62,176 bases of DNA, taken from Hungatella sp. UBA4396. GTDB taxonomy: Bacteria; Bacillota; Clostridia; Lachnospirales; Lachnospiraceae. The notes under the pieces were generated by a model. That model saw only the letters and a program-made list of their open reading frames with translations, searched no databases and was not told the origin of the DNA. The translations under genes and the position numbers were made by a program. Below, in pieces: positions 8,515-17,650 of the stretch (its first letter is position 1; every line of letters begins with the position of its first letter). Where the stretch lies: assembly GCA_002389905.1 (NCBI GenBank), contig DGRE01000067.1:1-62176 (forward strand), written 5' to 3'.

Positions 8515-10290
8515 CTAGTTCCCGTCATCCTTCTCTGCCTCATTGGCAGACGTATAAAGCTGATAATACATGCCTCGTTTTTCAAGCAGTTCCTCATGAT
8601 TTCCTTCTTCCACAATATTGCTGTCAGACAGAACCAGAATCCTGTCCGCATTCTGAATGGTGGTCAGGCGGTGGGCAATGGTGAGGGTGGTACGTCCTAC
8701 TGCCAGCCTGTCTAAGGACTGGGATACCAGGTGCTCGCTTTCATTGTCCAGGGCAGAGGTTGCCTCATCCAGGATCAGCACCGGAGGATTTTTAAGAAAT
8801 ACCCTGGCAATGCTGATTCTCTGCTTCTGTCCTCCGGAAAGCTTCACGCCTCTCTCTCCCACATAAGTCTCATATCCATCCTTAAGCCCTGTAATGAATT
8901 CATGGGCTCCCGCCATCCTTGCCGCCTCCATCACTTCCTCTTTGGAAGCTCCCGGACGGCCGTATTCAATGTTTTCAAAAACAGTTCCTGAAAACAGATA
9001 AACATCCTGCTGGACCACGCCTACCGTACTGCGAAGGCTGTCTAAGGTCACATTTTTAATATCCTGTCCGTCAATTAAAATTCCCCCTTCTGTGGGGTCA
9101 TAAAAACGGGGAATCAAGTTGCAGAGGGTTGTCTTTCCGCCGCCTGATGGGCCTACAAGAGCCACCTTTTCTCCCGGCTTTATATCCAGGTCTATATTGG
9201 TCAGTACGGGATTGTGGTCATCGGGATACTCAAAGGATACATTCTGGAAGGAAATTCTTCCTTTCACCTCAGAAAGAGGCTTTGCCCCCTCCTCATCAAA
9301 AATATCCACATTGGCATCCATCAGCTCCATAAAACGTTCAACTCCAGTCATTCCTCTCTGGAACTGCTCCGCAAATTCAATAATCCTGCGGATGGTAGCC
9401 AAAAGTGTGGTCACATACAAGGTATAAGCCACCAAATCTCCCGGCTCAATGATTCCTTTGATCATGAAAATGCCTCCGGCAACGATGACCACCACATACA
9501 TGAGGCCGTCAAACATCCGGATGGTGTTCTGGAAGGCCGCCATATACTTGTAGGTCTTGCGCTTGATTTCCAGAAACTCCATGTTATCCTTGTTAAACTT
9601 TTCAATCTCAATTTTTTCATTGGCAAAAGCCCGTACCACTTTGTTTCCTAAAAGACTATCCTCGATCCTGGCATTCAGCTCACCGATGTGGTTTCTCTGA
9701 TGCTTAAATGCCCTTTTAACCTGAATGTTAAAGTAAGTACAGGAGACAGCCATAACCGGTATGAGCAGGAAAATAATCAGGGTTAAAGGCAGGTTGATTC
9801 CCGATAAGATAATAAAGGATACCACTGTCTTTAAAAGGGCTATGAAAAATTCCTCCGGGCAGTGGTGGGCAAATTCTGTCACATCAAACAAATCGCTGGT
9901 GATCCGGGACATGATCTGCCCCACCTTTGTGTTGTTAAAATAATTATCCGACAATTTTTGCAGATGTCCGAAGGCATCTTCTCTCATATCCGTTTCAATG
10001 GCAGCTCCCATTACATGTCCGGTATATGCCATGTAAAAGCTTGCCATACCGTCAATAATCCGGAGCCCGAAATACAGGGCTCCGATTCCAACGATGGTCC
10101 GTACCGTTAATGTGGTCAAATCCTTCATTCCCTGATTGGTGATGTAGCGCAGAATCAGCGGCAGCACCAATTCACAAATCGTAGTAAGGGACGCACAAAA
10201 CAAGTCCATGACCATGATATTCGTATATTTTTTATAATAGGGCACAAAACGTTTCAACAATGTGCCCGTTTTCATCTCTTTCTCTTTCAT
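8515..10290 (-). CDS. ABC exporter, fused permease and ATPase
   Basis: This 591-residue half-transporter has six membrane helices in roughly the first 310 residues and an ATPase domain with Walker A GPSGGGKT, signature LSGGQKQR, Walker B VLILDEATSALD and the switch His in IAHRLTT. It belongs to the MsbA/MDR exporter class and probably acts as a homodimer; no second half-transporter is adjacent. The substrate cannot be told from sequence. Confidence 0.92.
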   Translation of the reverse strand: MKEKEMKTGTLLKRFVPYYKKYTNIMVMDLFCASLTTICELVLPLILRYITNQGMKDLTTLTVRTIVGIGALYFGLRIIDGMASFYMAYTGHVMGAAIETDMREDAFGHLQKLSDNYFNNTKVGQIMSRITSDLFDVTEFAHHCPEEFFIALLKTVVSFIILSGINLPLTLIIFLLIPVMAVSCTYFNIQVKRAFKHQRNHIGELNARIEDSLLGNKVVRAFANEKIEIEKFNKDNMEFLEIKRKTYKYMAAFQNTIRMFDGLMYVVVIVAGGIFMIKGIIEPGDLVAYTLYVTTLLATIRRIIEFAEQFQRGMTGVERFMELMDANVDIFDEEGAKPLSEVKGRISFQNVSFEYPDDHNPVLTNIDLDIKPGEKVALVGPSGGGKTTLCNLIPRFYDPTEGGILIDGQDIKNVTLDSLRSTVGVVQQDVYLFSGTVFENIEYGRPGASKEEVMEAARMAGAHEFITGLKDGYETYVGERGVKLSGGQKQRISIARVFLKNPPVLILDEATSALDNESEHLVSQSLDRLAVGRTTLTIAHRLTTIQNADRILVLSDSNIVEEGNHEELLEKRGMYYQLYTSANEAEKDDGN

Positions 10291-10298
10291 GAAATCCT

Positions 10299-11534
10299 CT
10301 ATTCTGTAATGGTAATATTCTTAATAAGCCCCAAAGCCCATTCCCTTTCCCCCGGCTTTCTGCTTATAATCTTAATGTTCATGCGCTGTTCCCCATAAAG
10401 CACCTGGGCTGTCATCCCATAAAGAATCTCCCCATCCTTTTCCTCCGGCTTATAAAAGGCCGCCCTGGCCCTGGCTTCTCCTACTTCAAAATCCAGAAGC
10501 TCATCTGTCTCCCCTTCTTCAAACCACTTGTTTTTAAATTCTGCAGGACGCCCTTCGAATACAGCCGCATAGATGTAATAATCGTGGCCTCCGTATTCCT
10601 TCCCGTCATAATAGTGGTCCATGCAGCTCTTATCTGTCTCATCATACAGGAAATTTCCCGGAATCCCAAAGCTCATATTGCCGATCTTCCTGTAAATCAG
10701 ATGCCTTCGGCAGCCCACGGAAAGCTCCTCAGGCATGGGAATTACCTCCCCTAAATTCACCGGCTCATGCCCATCCAGCCCGCAGATCTCCAGATACTCC
10801 TTTTTAGGAAAGGGGAGTTCAGGATTCATGGACAGGGCTGTTTCCAGCAGCTCAATAATGAGCCGGTTCACAGCCTTATCCTGAGGGCTTCTGTCTGAGG
10901 GCATGAAGTAACAGGACTGATTCAGCAAAACCAAAGCGCTGTTACGGTAAAAAAGGGCGTCCTTTTCCACTTCATTCCAGACAAAAAAATCCTTTGCAAA
11001 GGCCACACTCATTCCAGACCCCAGCATCCCTTTCAGTTCCTGAAAGGAAAACGACCGGATATGGGTGATCAGCCTTCCCTCCTGGCGGTCCGGAACGTAG
11101 TAAAGGGCGGGCCAGCAGAAAGTGAATTCCTCGTTTCCCTCCCAGCCGGACACCAGCTCAATCAGCTCTGAAAACCATTGGTAAAAATACTTCTGCCTCA
11201 TAGCCAGAAAATCTCTTTTCACAAAATATCCAGTCTTGTCATCTACCTTCAGCTTCAGCTTCTCCCGCTTAGCCAGCCGTTCCAGATACTCAATGACAGC
11301 CGCATGAAAGCCTGGGCCTGCAATATTGGTCTGACTCTCCCCCTGAAGCTTATGCTTATTCCATTTTAACCATACATAGCCCTCCGGGCATAATTGTACA
11401 AGCAAAAAACTATCTACCCGGAAACACTTATGGCCCATTTCCCTGGCCACTGTCTCCGCTATTTGGTAATTAAATTTGTTTCCGAAAAAAACCGTTTTTC
11501 TCGGCTCTAAAGAAAACCTGATTCGAATACTCAT
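10299..11534 (-). CDS. Conserved hypothetical protein, 411 residues
   Basis: I do not recognise a family. It is soluble, without a signal peptide or membrane segment, and rich in aromatic residues. The start at 11534 has GAAGGGG six bases upstream. The gene ends nine bases before the ABC exporter start, so the two are probably cotranscribed. Confidence 0.75.
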   Translation of the reverse strand: MSIRIRFSLEPRKTVFFGNKFNYQIAETVAREMGHKCFRVDSFLLVQLCPEGYVWLKWNKHKLQGESQTNIAGPGFHAAVIEYLERLAKREKLKLKVDDKTGYFVKRDFLAMRQKYFYQWFSELIELVSGWEGNEEFTFCWPALYYVPDRQEGRLITHIRSFSFQELKGMLGSGMSVAFAKDFFVWNEVEKDALFYRNSALVLLNQSCYFMPSDRSPQDKAVNRLIIELLETALSMNPELPFPKKEYLEICGLDGHEPVNLGEVIPMPEELSVGCRRHLIYRKIGNMSFGIPGNFLYDETDKSCMDHYYDGKEYGGHDYYIYAAVFEGRPAEFKNKWFEEGETDELLDFEVGEARARAAFYKPEEKDGEILYGMTAQVLYGEQRMNIKIISRKPGEREWALGLIKNITITE

Positions 11535-11634
11535 CAACGACCCCTTCTAAATACACCTTTCTTTATTCTATCGTATTTCTGCCGGAAATGGAAGCATAAA
11601 ACCCTCAGGGACAAATATTAATTTTTCCTGATAA

Positions 11635-11671
11635 AATAAGGGCCCCGGCAGATCACCGGAAAGCCCTTATT
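11635..11671 (-). terminator. Terminator after gpmI
   Basis: Arms AATAAGGGC and GCCCTTATT bracket a GC-rich inner stem, just after the gpmI stop, and are followed by a T-rich stretch on the minus strand. Confidence 0.8.
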
Positions 11672-11685
11672 TCAATTTCTTGAAC

Positions 11686-13224
11686 TTATTTTACAAGTAA
11701 AGATTTTCCTGTCATCTCTTTTGGCTGTTCCATTCCCATCAGTTCAATGAGAGTCGGAGCAATATCGGCCAGACAGCCGCCCTCTCTCAGTTTTAAGGAC
11801 GGGTCTGCATTGACCAGAATAAATGGAACCGGGTTGGTGGTGTGGGCTGTAAATGGCTCCCCTGTTTCATAATCCAGAAGCTGCTCTGCATTTCCATGGT
11901 CAGCGCAGACAAAAAGGACACCGTCCATATCCTTTACTGCCTGTACCGTCCTTCCCAGGCAGACATCCACAGTTTCAATGGCCTTGATGGCTGCGGCTTC
12001 AATTCCCGTATGGCCTACCATGTCGGGATTTGCGAAGTTGACGATAACCACGTCGTATTTTCCGGACCGGATCGCCTCCTCCAGCTTGTCGCAGACAACG
12101 GGAGCACTCATCTCCGGCTGCAGGTCATAGGTGGCAACCTTGGGTGACGGAACCAGGATCCTGTCTTCTCCCGGATTCGGCTCCTCCACTCCTCCGTTAA
12201 AGAAGAAGGTCACGTGAGCATATTTCTCTGTCTCAGCAATTCTGGCCTGGGTCTTTCCGTTATCCGCCAGAAACTGTCCCAGGGTATTTGATATGGATTC
12301 CTTTTTAAAAGCAACCAGTTTATTATGGATGGTGCTGTCGTAATCCGTAAAGCATACATATGTCAGCTTTAACCGCTCTCCTCTGTCAAAGCCCTTGAAT
12401 TCGTCATCGCAGAAAGCTCTTGTGATCTCGCGGGCACGGTCCGGACGGAAGTTGAAAAAGATTACGGAATCCTGATCCTTTACTGATGCAACCGGCTTTC
12501 CGGCCTCTGTCACGACAAAAGGATCTACAAATTCGTCATAAACCCCTGCGTCATAGGAAGTCTGGATTCCGGCCGGTGCTGACTCTGCCTGCTTTCCTTC
12601 GCCCTTTGTCAGAGCATTGTAGGCCCGTTCCACACGGTCCCAGCGGTTATCCCTGTCCATAGCATAGTAGCGCCCCATGACGGAAGCCACCTTTCCTACG
12701 CCGATTTCCTTCATCTTGGCTTCCATTTCCTCTACAAAGCCTTTGCCGGAAGCCGGAGGGGTGTCACGTCCGTCTAAAAAGCAGTGAACATAGACCTTTT
12801 CCAGGCCCTTTCTCTTTGCCAGCTCCAGAAGTCCGTAAATATGGGTATTATGGCTGTGAACGCCGCCGTCAGATACCAGCCCCCACATATGAAGGGCGGA
12901 ATCGTTCTTTTTGCAGTTTTCCACTGCCTCTAAAAATTCCGTAACTTCAAAGAAATCTCCGTCTGCTATGGATTTTGTGATCCGTGTAAGCTCCTGGTAC
13001 ACAATCCGTCCTGCACCCATGTTTAAATGTCCTACCTCAGAATTTCCCATCTGTCCGTCAGGAAGTCCCACTGCCAGGCCGCTGGCATTGCCCTTCACAA
13101 AAGGACACTGGTTCATAAGCTGGTCCATGACCGGAGTCTTTCCTTCACAAACGGCATTGTGGTTACAGTTATCATTTAATCCGTAACCATCAAGTATCAT
13201 CAATACAACCGGCTTTTTACTCAT
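11686..13224 (-). CDS. gpmI: 2,3-bisphosphoglycerate-independent phosphoglycerate mutase
   Basis: GpmI interconverts 3- and 2-phosphoglycerate using two Mn(II) ions. At 512 residues it has normal length. The start VVLMILDGYG carries a metal-binding Asp, the GQMGNSEVGHLN segment carries the catalytic Ser, and the C-terminal CADHGNAEQL and HTTNPVP segments carry metal ligands. The gene follows tpiA in the glycolytic series but is separated from it by a terminator. Confidence 0.96.
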   Translation of the reverse strand: MSKKPVVLMILDGYGLNDNCNHNAVCEGKTPVMDQLMNQCPFVKGNASGLAVGLPDGQMGNSEVGHLNMGAGRIVYQELTRITKSIADGDFFEVTEFLEAVENCKKNDSALHMWGLVSDGGVHSHNTHIYGLLELAKRKGLEKVYVHCFLDGRDTPPASGKGFVEEMEAKMKEIGVGKVASVMGRYYAMDRDNRWDRVERAYNALTKGEGKQAESAPAGIQTSYDAGVYDEFVDPFVVTEAGKPVASVKDQDSVIFFNFRPDRAREITRAFCDDEFKGFDRGERLKLTYVCFTDYDSTIHNKLVAFKKESISNTLGQFLADNGKTQARIAETEKYAHVTFFFNGGVEEPNPGEDRILVPSPKVATYDLQPEMSAPVVCDKLEEAIRSGKYDVVIVNFANPDMVGHTGIEAAAIKAIETVDVCLGRTVQAVKDMDGVLFVCADHGNAEQLLDYETGEPFTAHTTNPVPFILVNADPSLKLREGGCLADIAPTLIELMGMEQPKEMTGKSLLVK

Positions 13225-13378
13225 AGCTGATTCTCCTTTTCTTTATGTTCATTCTATCATCGTATAATCCTTACATCTTATTTACCAACATCTTACAACA
13301 CTATATTCTACACGATTTATCCATTTCCCGCAACCTGTGAATAGAAAATGTGTTTCCGGCTTTTCTGGAAAGGAAAAA

Positions 13379-13410
13379 GCTGCCTCCCATAAATACAACA
13401 AGAAGGCAGC
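13379..13410 (-). terminator. Terminator after tpiA
   Basis: GCTGCCT and AGGCAGC arms downstream of the tpiA stop are followed on the minus strand by a run of five T. Confidence 0.85.
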
Positions 13411-13422
13411 ATCGTTCATTTT

Positions 13423-14175
13423 TTATTTATTATAATTGACAATGGTGCCGAACTCCGGCTTTAAAGAGGCTCCGCCAACCAGGCCGCCGTCAATATCCGG
13501 CTGTGCAAAAAGCTCCGGTGCACTTGCAGCGGAAACAGAACCACCGTACTGAATGCGGATAGCTTCTGCTGTCGCTTCATCGTAGATTTCTGCAATGCAT
13601 GCACGGATAGCAGCACAAACCTCCTGTGCCTGCTCCGTTGTTGCCACCTTGCCTGTACCGATTGCCCAGATTGGTTCGTAAGCGATAACAGCTTCTGCCG
13701 CCTGTGCAGCAGTTACATTTAAGAAGGCAATCTTAATCTGCTGGCGTATCCAGTCAAGGGTAATTCCCTGCTCTCTCTGAGTTAAGGACTCTCCGCAGCA
13801 GACAATAGGAGTAATTCCGTATTCAAATGCCTTAAGAACCTTCTTATTTACAGTTTCATCCGTCTCTGCAAAATACTCTCTTCTCTCAGAATGGCCGATT
13901 ACCACGTACTTAACCCCTGCATCCTTTAACATGGCCGGAGAAATCTCGCCGGTATAAGCGCCCTTATCCTCATAATACATATTCTCAGCACCGATGTTGA
14001 TGTTAGAGCCCTTAGCTGCTTCCATAGCCGGTATGATATCAATGGCCGGAACACAGAAAATAACATCTACCTCATCATTTGCCACCAATGGCTTTAATGT
14101 ATTGACAAGCTCCACTGCTTCGGTGGGAGTCATATTCATCTTCCAGTTTCCTGCTATAATTTTCCTTCTGGACAT
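13423..14175 (-). CDS. tpiA: Triosephosphate isomerase
   Basis: The 250-residue TIM barrel has the active-site Asn-Lys in GNWKMN, the catalytic His in VIGHSERR, the catalytic Glu in AYEPIWAIGTG and the phosphate loop GGSV. It interconverts dihydroxyacetone phosphate and glyceraldehyde 3-phosphate. It lies 66 bases after pgk; the gap holds a GC-rich hairpin without a T run, so pgk and tpiA are likely one transcript. Confidence 0.97.
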   Translation of the reverse strand: MSRRKIIAGNWKMNMTPTEAVELVNTLKPLVANDEVDVIFCVPAIDIIPAMEAAKGSNINIGAENMYYEDKGAYTGEISPAMLKDAGVKYVVIGHSERREYFAETDETVNKKVLKAFEYGITPIVCCGESLTQREQGITLDWIRQQIKIAFLNVTAAQAAEAVIAYEPIWAIGTGKVATTEQAQEVCAAIRACIAEIYDEATAEAIRIQYGGSVSAASAPELFAQPDIDGGLVGGASLKPEFGTIVNYNK

Positions 14176-14241
14176 ACTTTTTCTTCCTTTCCCTCTCTGT
14201 AAGGCCCGGACAGAGACAGTCTGCCGGGCCCGCTTTACGAT

Positions 14242-15453
14242 TTATTTATTATCTGCCGCAGCCACTCCCGGAAGCTCCTTGCCCTCTAAGAATTCAAGGG
14301 AAGCGCCGCCTCCTGTGGAAATATGGGTCATCTTATCAGCAAAGCCAAGTCTCTTCACAGCGTTGACAGAATCACCGCCGCCGATGACTGTTGTCGCATC
14401 AGAAAGGGCGGCAACCGCACGGCATACCTCCAGGGTTCCCTCTGCAAAATTGGAGAACTCAAATACACCCATAGGTCCGTTCCATACAACGGTCTTGGCA
14501 TCCTTTAAGGCATCCTTAAAGATTTCAATGGTCTTAGGTCCAATGTCAAATCCTGACCAGCCATCGTCAATATCTTCCACAACTTTTCTCTCCGTATCAT
14601 TGGAAAATTCCTTGCCTGCCACATTGTCTACGGGAAGAAGCAGTTTTACGCCCTTAGCCTCTGCCTTTTTGATCATTTCCAGAGCATAATCCAGCTTGTC
14701 ATCTTCGCATAAGGAATTGCCGATCTTCTTTCCCTGTGCCTTTGCAAAGGTATAAGCCATGCCGCCGCCGATGATCAGGGTGTCCACCTTGTCGAGAAGG
14801 TTGTTGATTACGTTGAGCTTATCGGAAACCTTTGCTCCGCCCAGAATTGCCACAAAAGGACGCACCGGATTTTCCACTGTCTGTCCCAGGAACTTGATTT
14901 CTTTTTCCATCAGATAGCCAACCACGTTCACATCTGCATGCTTCGCAACACCTACATTGGAGCAGTGGGATCTGTGAGCCGTACCAAAGGCATCGTTAAC
15001 AAAAATACCGTCACTGAGGGAAGCCAGCTCTTTGGCATAGGCTTCTGCATTCTCATCCTTGCCGTACTTTGTCTCCTCCACTCTGTAGCGGGTGTTCTGG
15101 AGCAGCAGCACTTCGCCGTCCTTTAATTCTTCAGCCAGCTTTACAGTCTCCGGACCTGTTACCTTAGGATCATCTGCAAACTTCACTTCCACGCCAAGTC
15201 TCTCGCTTAAAGCAGGTGCAACAGGTGCAAGGGACATCTCAGGAAGGGGCTCGCCCTTTGGTTTTCCCAAATGGGAGCAGAGGATCACCTTTGCGCCCTG
15301 ATCCAGTAATTTCTTAATGGTAGGAATGGCTCCGTCAATACGGTTGTAGTTCTGGATCACGCCCTCCTTCAAGGGTACATTAAAGTCACATCTTACTAAA
15401 ACTCTCTTTCCCTGCAATCCTGTTAAATCATCAACTGTTTTCTTATTCAGCAT
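14242..15453 (-). CDS. pgk: Phosphoglycerate kinase
   Basis: The 403-residue protein has the family start (KRVLVRCDFNVPLK), the substrate-binding ILCSHLGKPKG, the hinge AILGGAKVSDK and the C-terminal nucleotide loop VIGGGDSVNAV. It transfers phosphate from 1,3-bisphosphoglycerate to ADP. A terminator separates it from gap upstream, so it depends on read-through or its own weak promoter. Confidence 0.97.
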   Translation of the reverse strand: MLNKKTVDDLTGLQGKRVLVRCDFNVPLKEGVIQNYNRIDGAIPTIKKLLDQGAKVILCSHLGKPKGEPLPEMSLAPVAPALSERLGVEVKFADDPKVTGPETVKLAEELKDGEVLLLQNTRYRVEETKYGKDENAEAYAKELASLSDGIFVNDAFGTAHRSHCSNVGVAKHADVNVVGYLMEKEIKFLGQTVENPVRPFVAILGGAKVSDKLNVINNLLDKVDTLIIGGGMAYTFAKAQGKKIGNSLCEDDKLDYALEMIKKAEAKGVKLLLPVDNVAGKEFSNDTERKVVEDIDDGWSGFDIGPKTIEIFKDALKDAKTVVWNGPMGVFEFSNFAEGTLEVCRAVAALSDATTVIGGGDSVNAVKRLGFADKMTHISTGGGASLEFLEGKELPGVAAADNK

Positions 15454-15501
15454 GTCTGGTTGCTCCTTTCCGGTTTACTGTTATTTCTTTTCAACATAAA
15501 A

Positions 15502-15527
15502 GGGCCCGGTCCTTAACGACCGGACCC
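15502..15527 (-). terminator. Terminator between gap and pgk
   Basis: On the minus strand GGGTCCGGTC pairs with GACCGGGCCC, with one G-U pair, and is followed by TTTT just after the gap stop codon. Confidence 0.85.
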
Positions 15528-15538
15528 CTGGTGGATCA

Positions 15539-16570
15539 TTAGCCTAATTCAGCAAAGTACTTAATAGTACGAACCATCTGGCTTGTATAAGAGTTTTCAT
15601 TGTCATACCATGCAACAACCTGAACCTGATATAAGTCATCGCCGATCTTGGATACCATAGTCTGGGTAGCATCGAAGATAGAACCGAATCTTGTACCGAT
15701 GATATCGGAAGAAACAATCTCATCTGTGTTGTAGCCGAAGGACTCGCTTGCTGCTGCCTTCATAGCTGCATTGATGCCGTCCTTGGTCACATCAGCGCCC
15801 TTAACAACTGCTATTAAGATGGTTGTGGAGCCTGTAGTAACCGGAACACGCTGTGCGGAACCGATCAGCTTGCCGCTCAATTCCGGAATAACCAGACCGA
15901 TTGCTTTTGCAGCACCGGTAGAGTTAGGAACGATGTTGGCAGCGCCTGCTCTTGCTCTTCTTAAATCACCTTTTCTATGTGGTCCGTCAAGGATCATCTG
16001 ATCTCCTGTGTAAGCATGGATGGTGCTCATGATACCGGACTGGATTGGTGCATAACCGTTAAGAGCCTGAGCCATAGGAGCCAGACAGTTGGTTGTACAG
16101 GAAGCTGCGGAGATGATCTTGTCATCTGCTGTTACAACCTTCTCATTTACGCCGTAAACAACGGTTGGAAGATCGTTTCCAGCCGGAGCGGAAATAACAA
16201 CCTTCTTAGCACCTGCATCGATATGAGCCTGAGCCTTGTCCTTAGCGCAGTAGAATCCGGTACACTCAAGAACAACGTCAACTCCGATTTCTCCCCAAGG
16301 AAGCTCGGCAGCCTTTGCCTGTGCATAGATCTTAATGGTCTTTCCGTCTACAGTGATGGAATCCTCGGAAACCTCTACGGTATGAGCAGCCTCACCGTAA
16401 TATCCGGCATATCCTCCCTGTGCAGTATCATATTTTAACAAATGTGCTAACATCTTTGGATCTGTTAAATCGTTAATTGCAACTACATCGTAGCCTTCCG
16501 CACCAAACATCTGTCTGAATGCAAGGCGGCCAATACGTCCGAAACCATTAATCGCTACTTTTACTGCCAT
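15539..16570 (-). CDS. gap: Glyceraldehyde-3-phosphate dehydrogenase, type I
   Basis: The 343-residue NAD-dependent enzyme begins with the Rossmann motif NGFGRIGRLAFR and carries the catalytic Cys in SAASCTTNCLAP and the C-terminal WYDNENSYTSQMV. It oxidises glyceraldehyde 3-phosphate in glycolysis. A good ribosome binding site (AGGAGG) precedes the start, and a recognisable promoter lies about 60-90 bases upstream. Confidence 0.97.
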   Translation of the reverse strand: MAVKVAINGFGRIGRLAFRQMFGAEGYDVVAINDLTDPKMLAHLLKYDTAQGGYAGYYGEAAHTVEVSEDSITVDGKTIKIYAQAKAAELPWGEIGVDVVLECTGFYCAKDKAQAHIDAGAKKVVISAPAGNDLPTVVYGVNEKVVTADDKIISAASCTTNCLAPMAQALNGYAPIQSGIMSTIHAYTGDQMILDGPHRKGDLRRARAGAANIVPNSTGAAKAIGLVIPELSGKLIGSAQRVPVTTGSTTILIAVVKGADVTKDGINAAMKAAASESFGYNTDEIVSSDIIGTRFGSIFDATQTMVSKIGDDLYQVQVVAWYDNENSYTSQMVRTIKYFAELG

Positions 16571-16631
16571 AATTCATTCCTCCTAAAGAATAAAATTAAT
16601 TTGATCGTTAAATATTAATCAACTACTCTTC

Positions 16632-16660
16632 ATTTTACCTAATTTACCCATAAATAGCAA
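16632..16660 (-). promoter_or_regulatory. Sigma-A type promoter for gap
   Basis: Read on the minus strand, TTGCTA and TAAAAT are separated by exactly 17 bases and lie in an AT-rich leader ahead of gap. Confidence 0.7.
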
Positions 16661-16785
16661 GTCCTTTTTTAAATTTCCAAGGAAATGTTTCCCCTAATAT
16701 CTGATTGCTTTTCCTCCTCCCATTGATTATAATGAATTTAAATTTCTGCCCTCACCACGCAAAACTGATTTTGAAAGGAAACTTT

Positions 16786-17583
16786 ATGCTGTCAGATTAT
16801 CATTTTCACACCGATTTTTCAGGAGATTCCTCCACCCCTATGGCTGCCCAGCTGCAGCGGGCCATAGAGCTTGGGATGAAATCCCTTTGTGTTACCGACC
16901 ACCATGACTATGACGTGGAATCCCCCATTGATTTCACCCTTGACATTGACCGGTATATGGAAACCATGTCTTTATTAAAGGAAGAATACAAGGACAAAAT
17001 CGATCTCCGCATCGGGATTGAGCTTGGCCTTCAGACCCATTTAAAGGAATACTTCGACCAACTGCTCTCCGCTTTTTCCTTTGACTTTATTATCGGCTCC
17101 ACTCATTTCGTCAACAGGAAAGACCCTGCGTACCCGGAGTTTTTTGAAGGAAAGGAAGAGAGGGAAGCTTATCTCCAGTATTTCCAAACCACGCTGGATA
17201 ATGTAAGAAATTTAAATCATTATGACGTGGCAGGCCATATTGACTATATTGTCCGCTATGGGCCTAATAAATCCAGGTTCTACAGCTACGAAGGATATCA
17301 GGATATTCTGGATGAAATTTTAAAGGCCATCATTGAACGGGGAAAGGGAATCGAATGCAACACCGGCGGTTTCCGCAAGGGCCTCACACAGCCCAATCCC
17401 TCAATCCAGATACTGAAGCGCTACCGGGAGCTGGGTGGAGAAATCCTGACCATCGGCTCCGACGCCCATATCCCCAAGGATTTAGGCGCAGACTTCCAAA
17501 GAACCAGGGATATGCTTATAGACTGCGGTTTTTCCTACTATACGGAGTTTAAGGAGAGAAAACCGGAATTTAAACCCCTGTAA
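16786..17583 (+). CDS. PHP-domain histidinol-phosphatase (HisJ type)
   Basis: This is a metal-dependent phosphatase of the PHP superfamily, 265 residues. The metal-binding HxH is at DYHFHTDFSG, further ligands lie in VTDHHDYD and GIELG, and the C-terminal GSDAH is present. HisJ-type enzymes remove phosphate in histidine synthesis, but no his genes are near, so another phosphoester substrate is possible. I start at 16786, where GGAAA precedes; longer starts lack a binding site. It is the only plus-strand protein gene in the chromosomal part. Confidence 0.85.
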   Translation: MLSDYHFHTDFSGDSSTPMAAQLQRAIELGMKSLCVTDHHDYDVESPIDFTLDIDRYMETMSLLKEEYKDKIDLRIGIELGLQTHLKEYFDQLLSAFSFDFIIGSTHFVNRKDPAYPEFFEGKEEREAYLQYFQTTLDNVRNLNHYDVAGHIDYIVRYGPNKSRFYSYEGYQDILDEILKAIIERGKGIECNTGGFRKGLTQPNPSIQILKRYRELGGEILTIGSDAHIPKDLGADFQRTRDMLIDCGFSYYTEFKERKPEFKPL

Positions 17584-17588
17584 TCACA

Positions 17589-17633
17589 AAACCGGAAAAC
17601 ACAGCTTTTTTTCCTGCTGATGTTTTCCGGTTT
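17589..17633. terminator. Bidirectional terminator between PHP gene and argH
   Basis: ACCGGAAAACA pairs with TGTTTTCCGGT, flanked by a T run on the plus strand and A-rich sequence on the other side. It sits between convergent genes. Confidence 0.8.
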
Positions 17634-17650
17634 TCTTTTGTTAAAAGCTC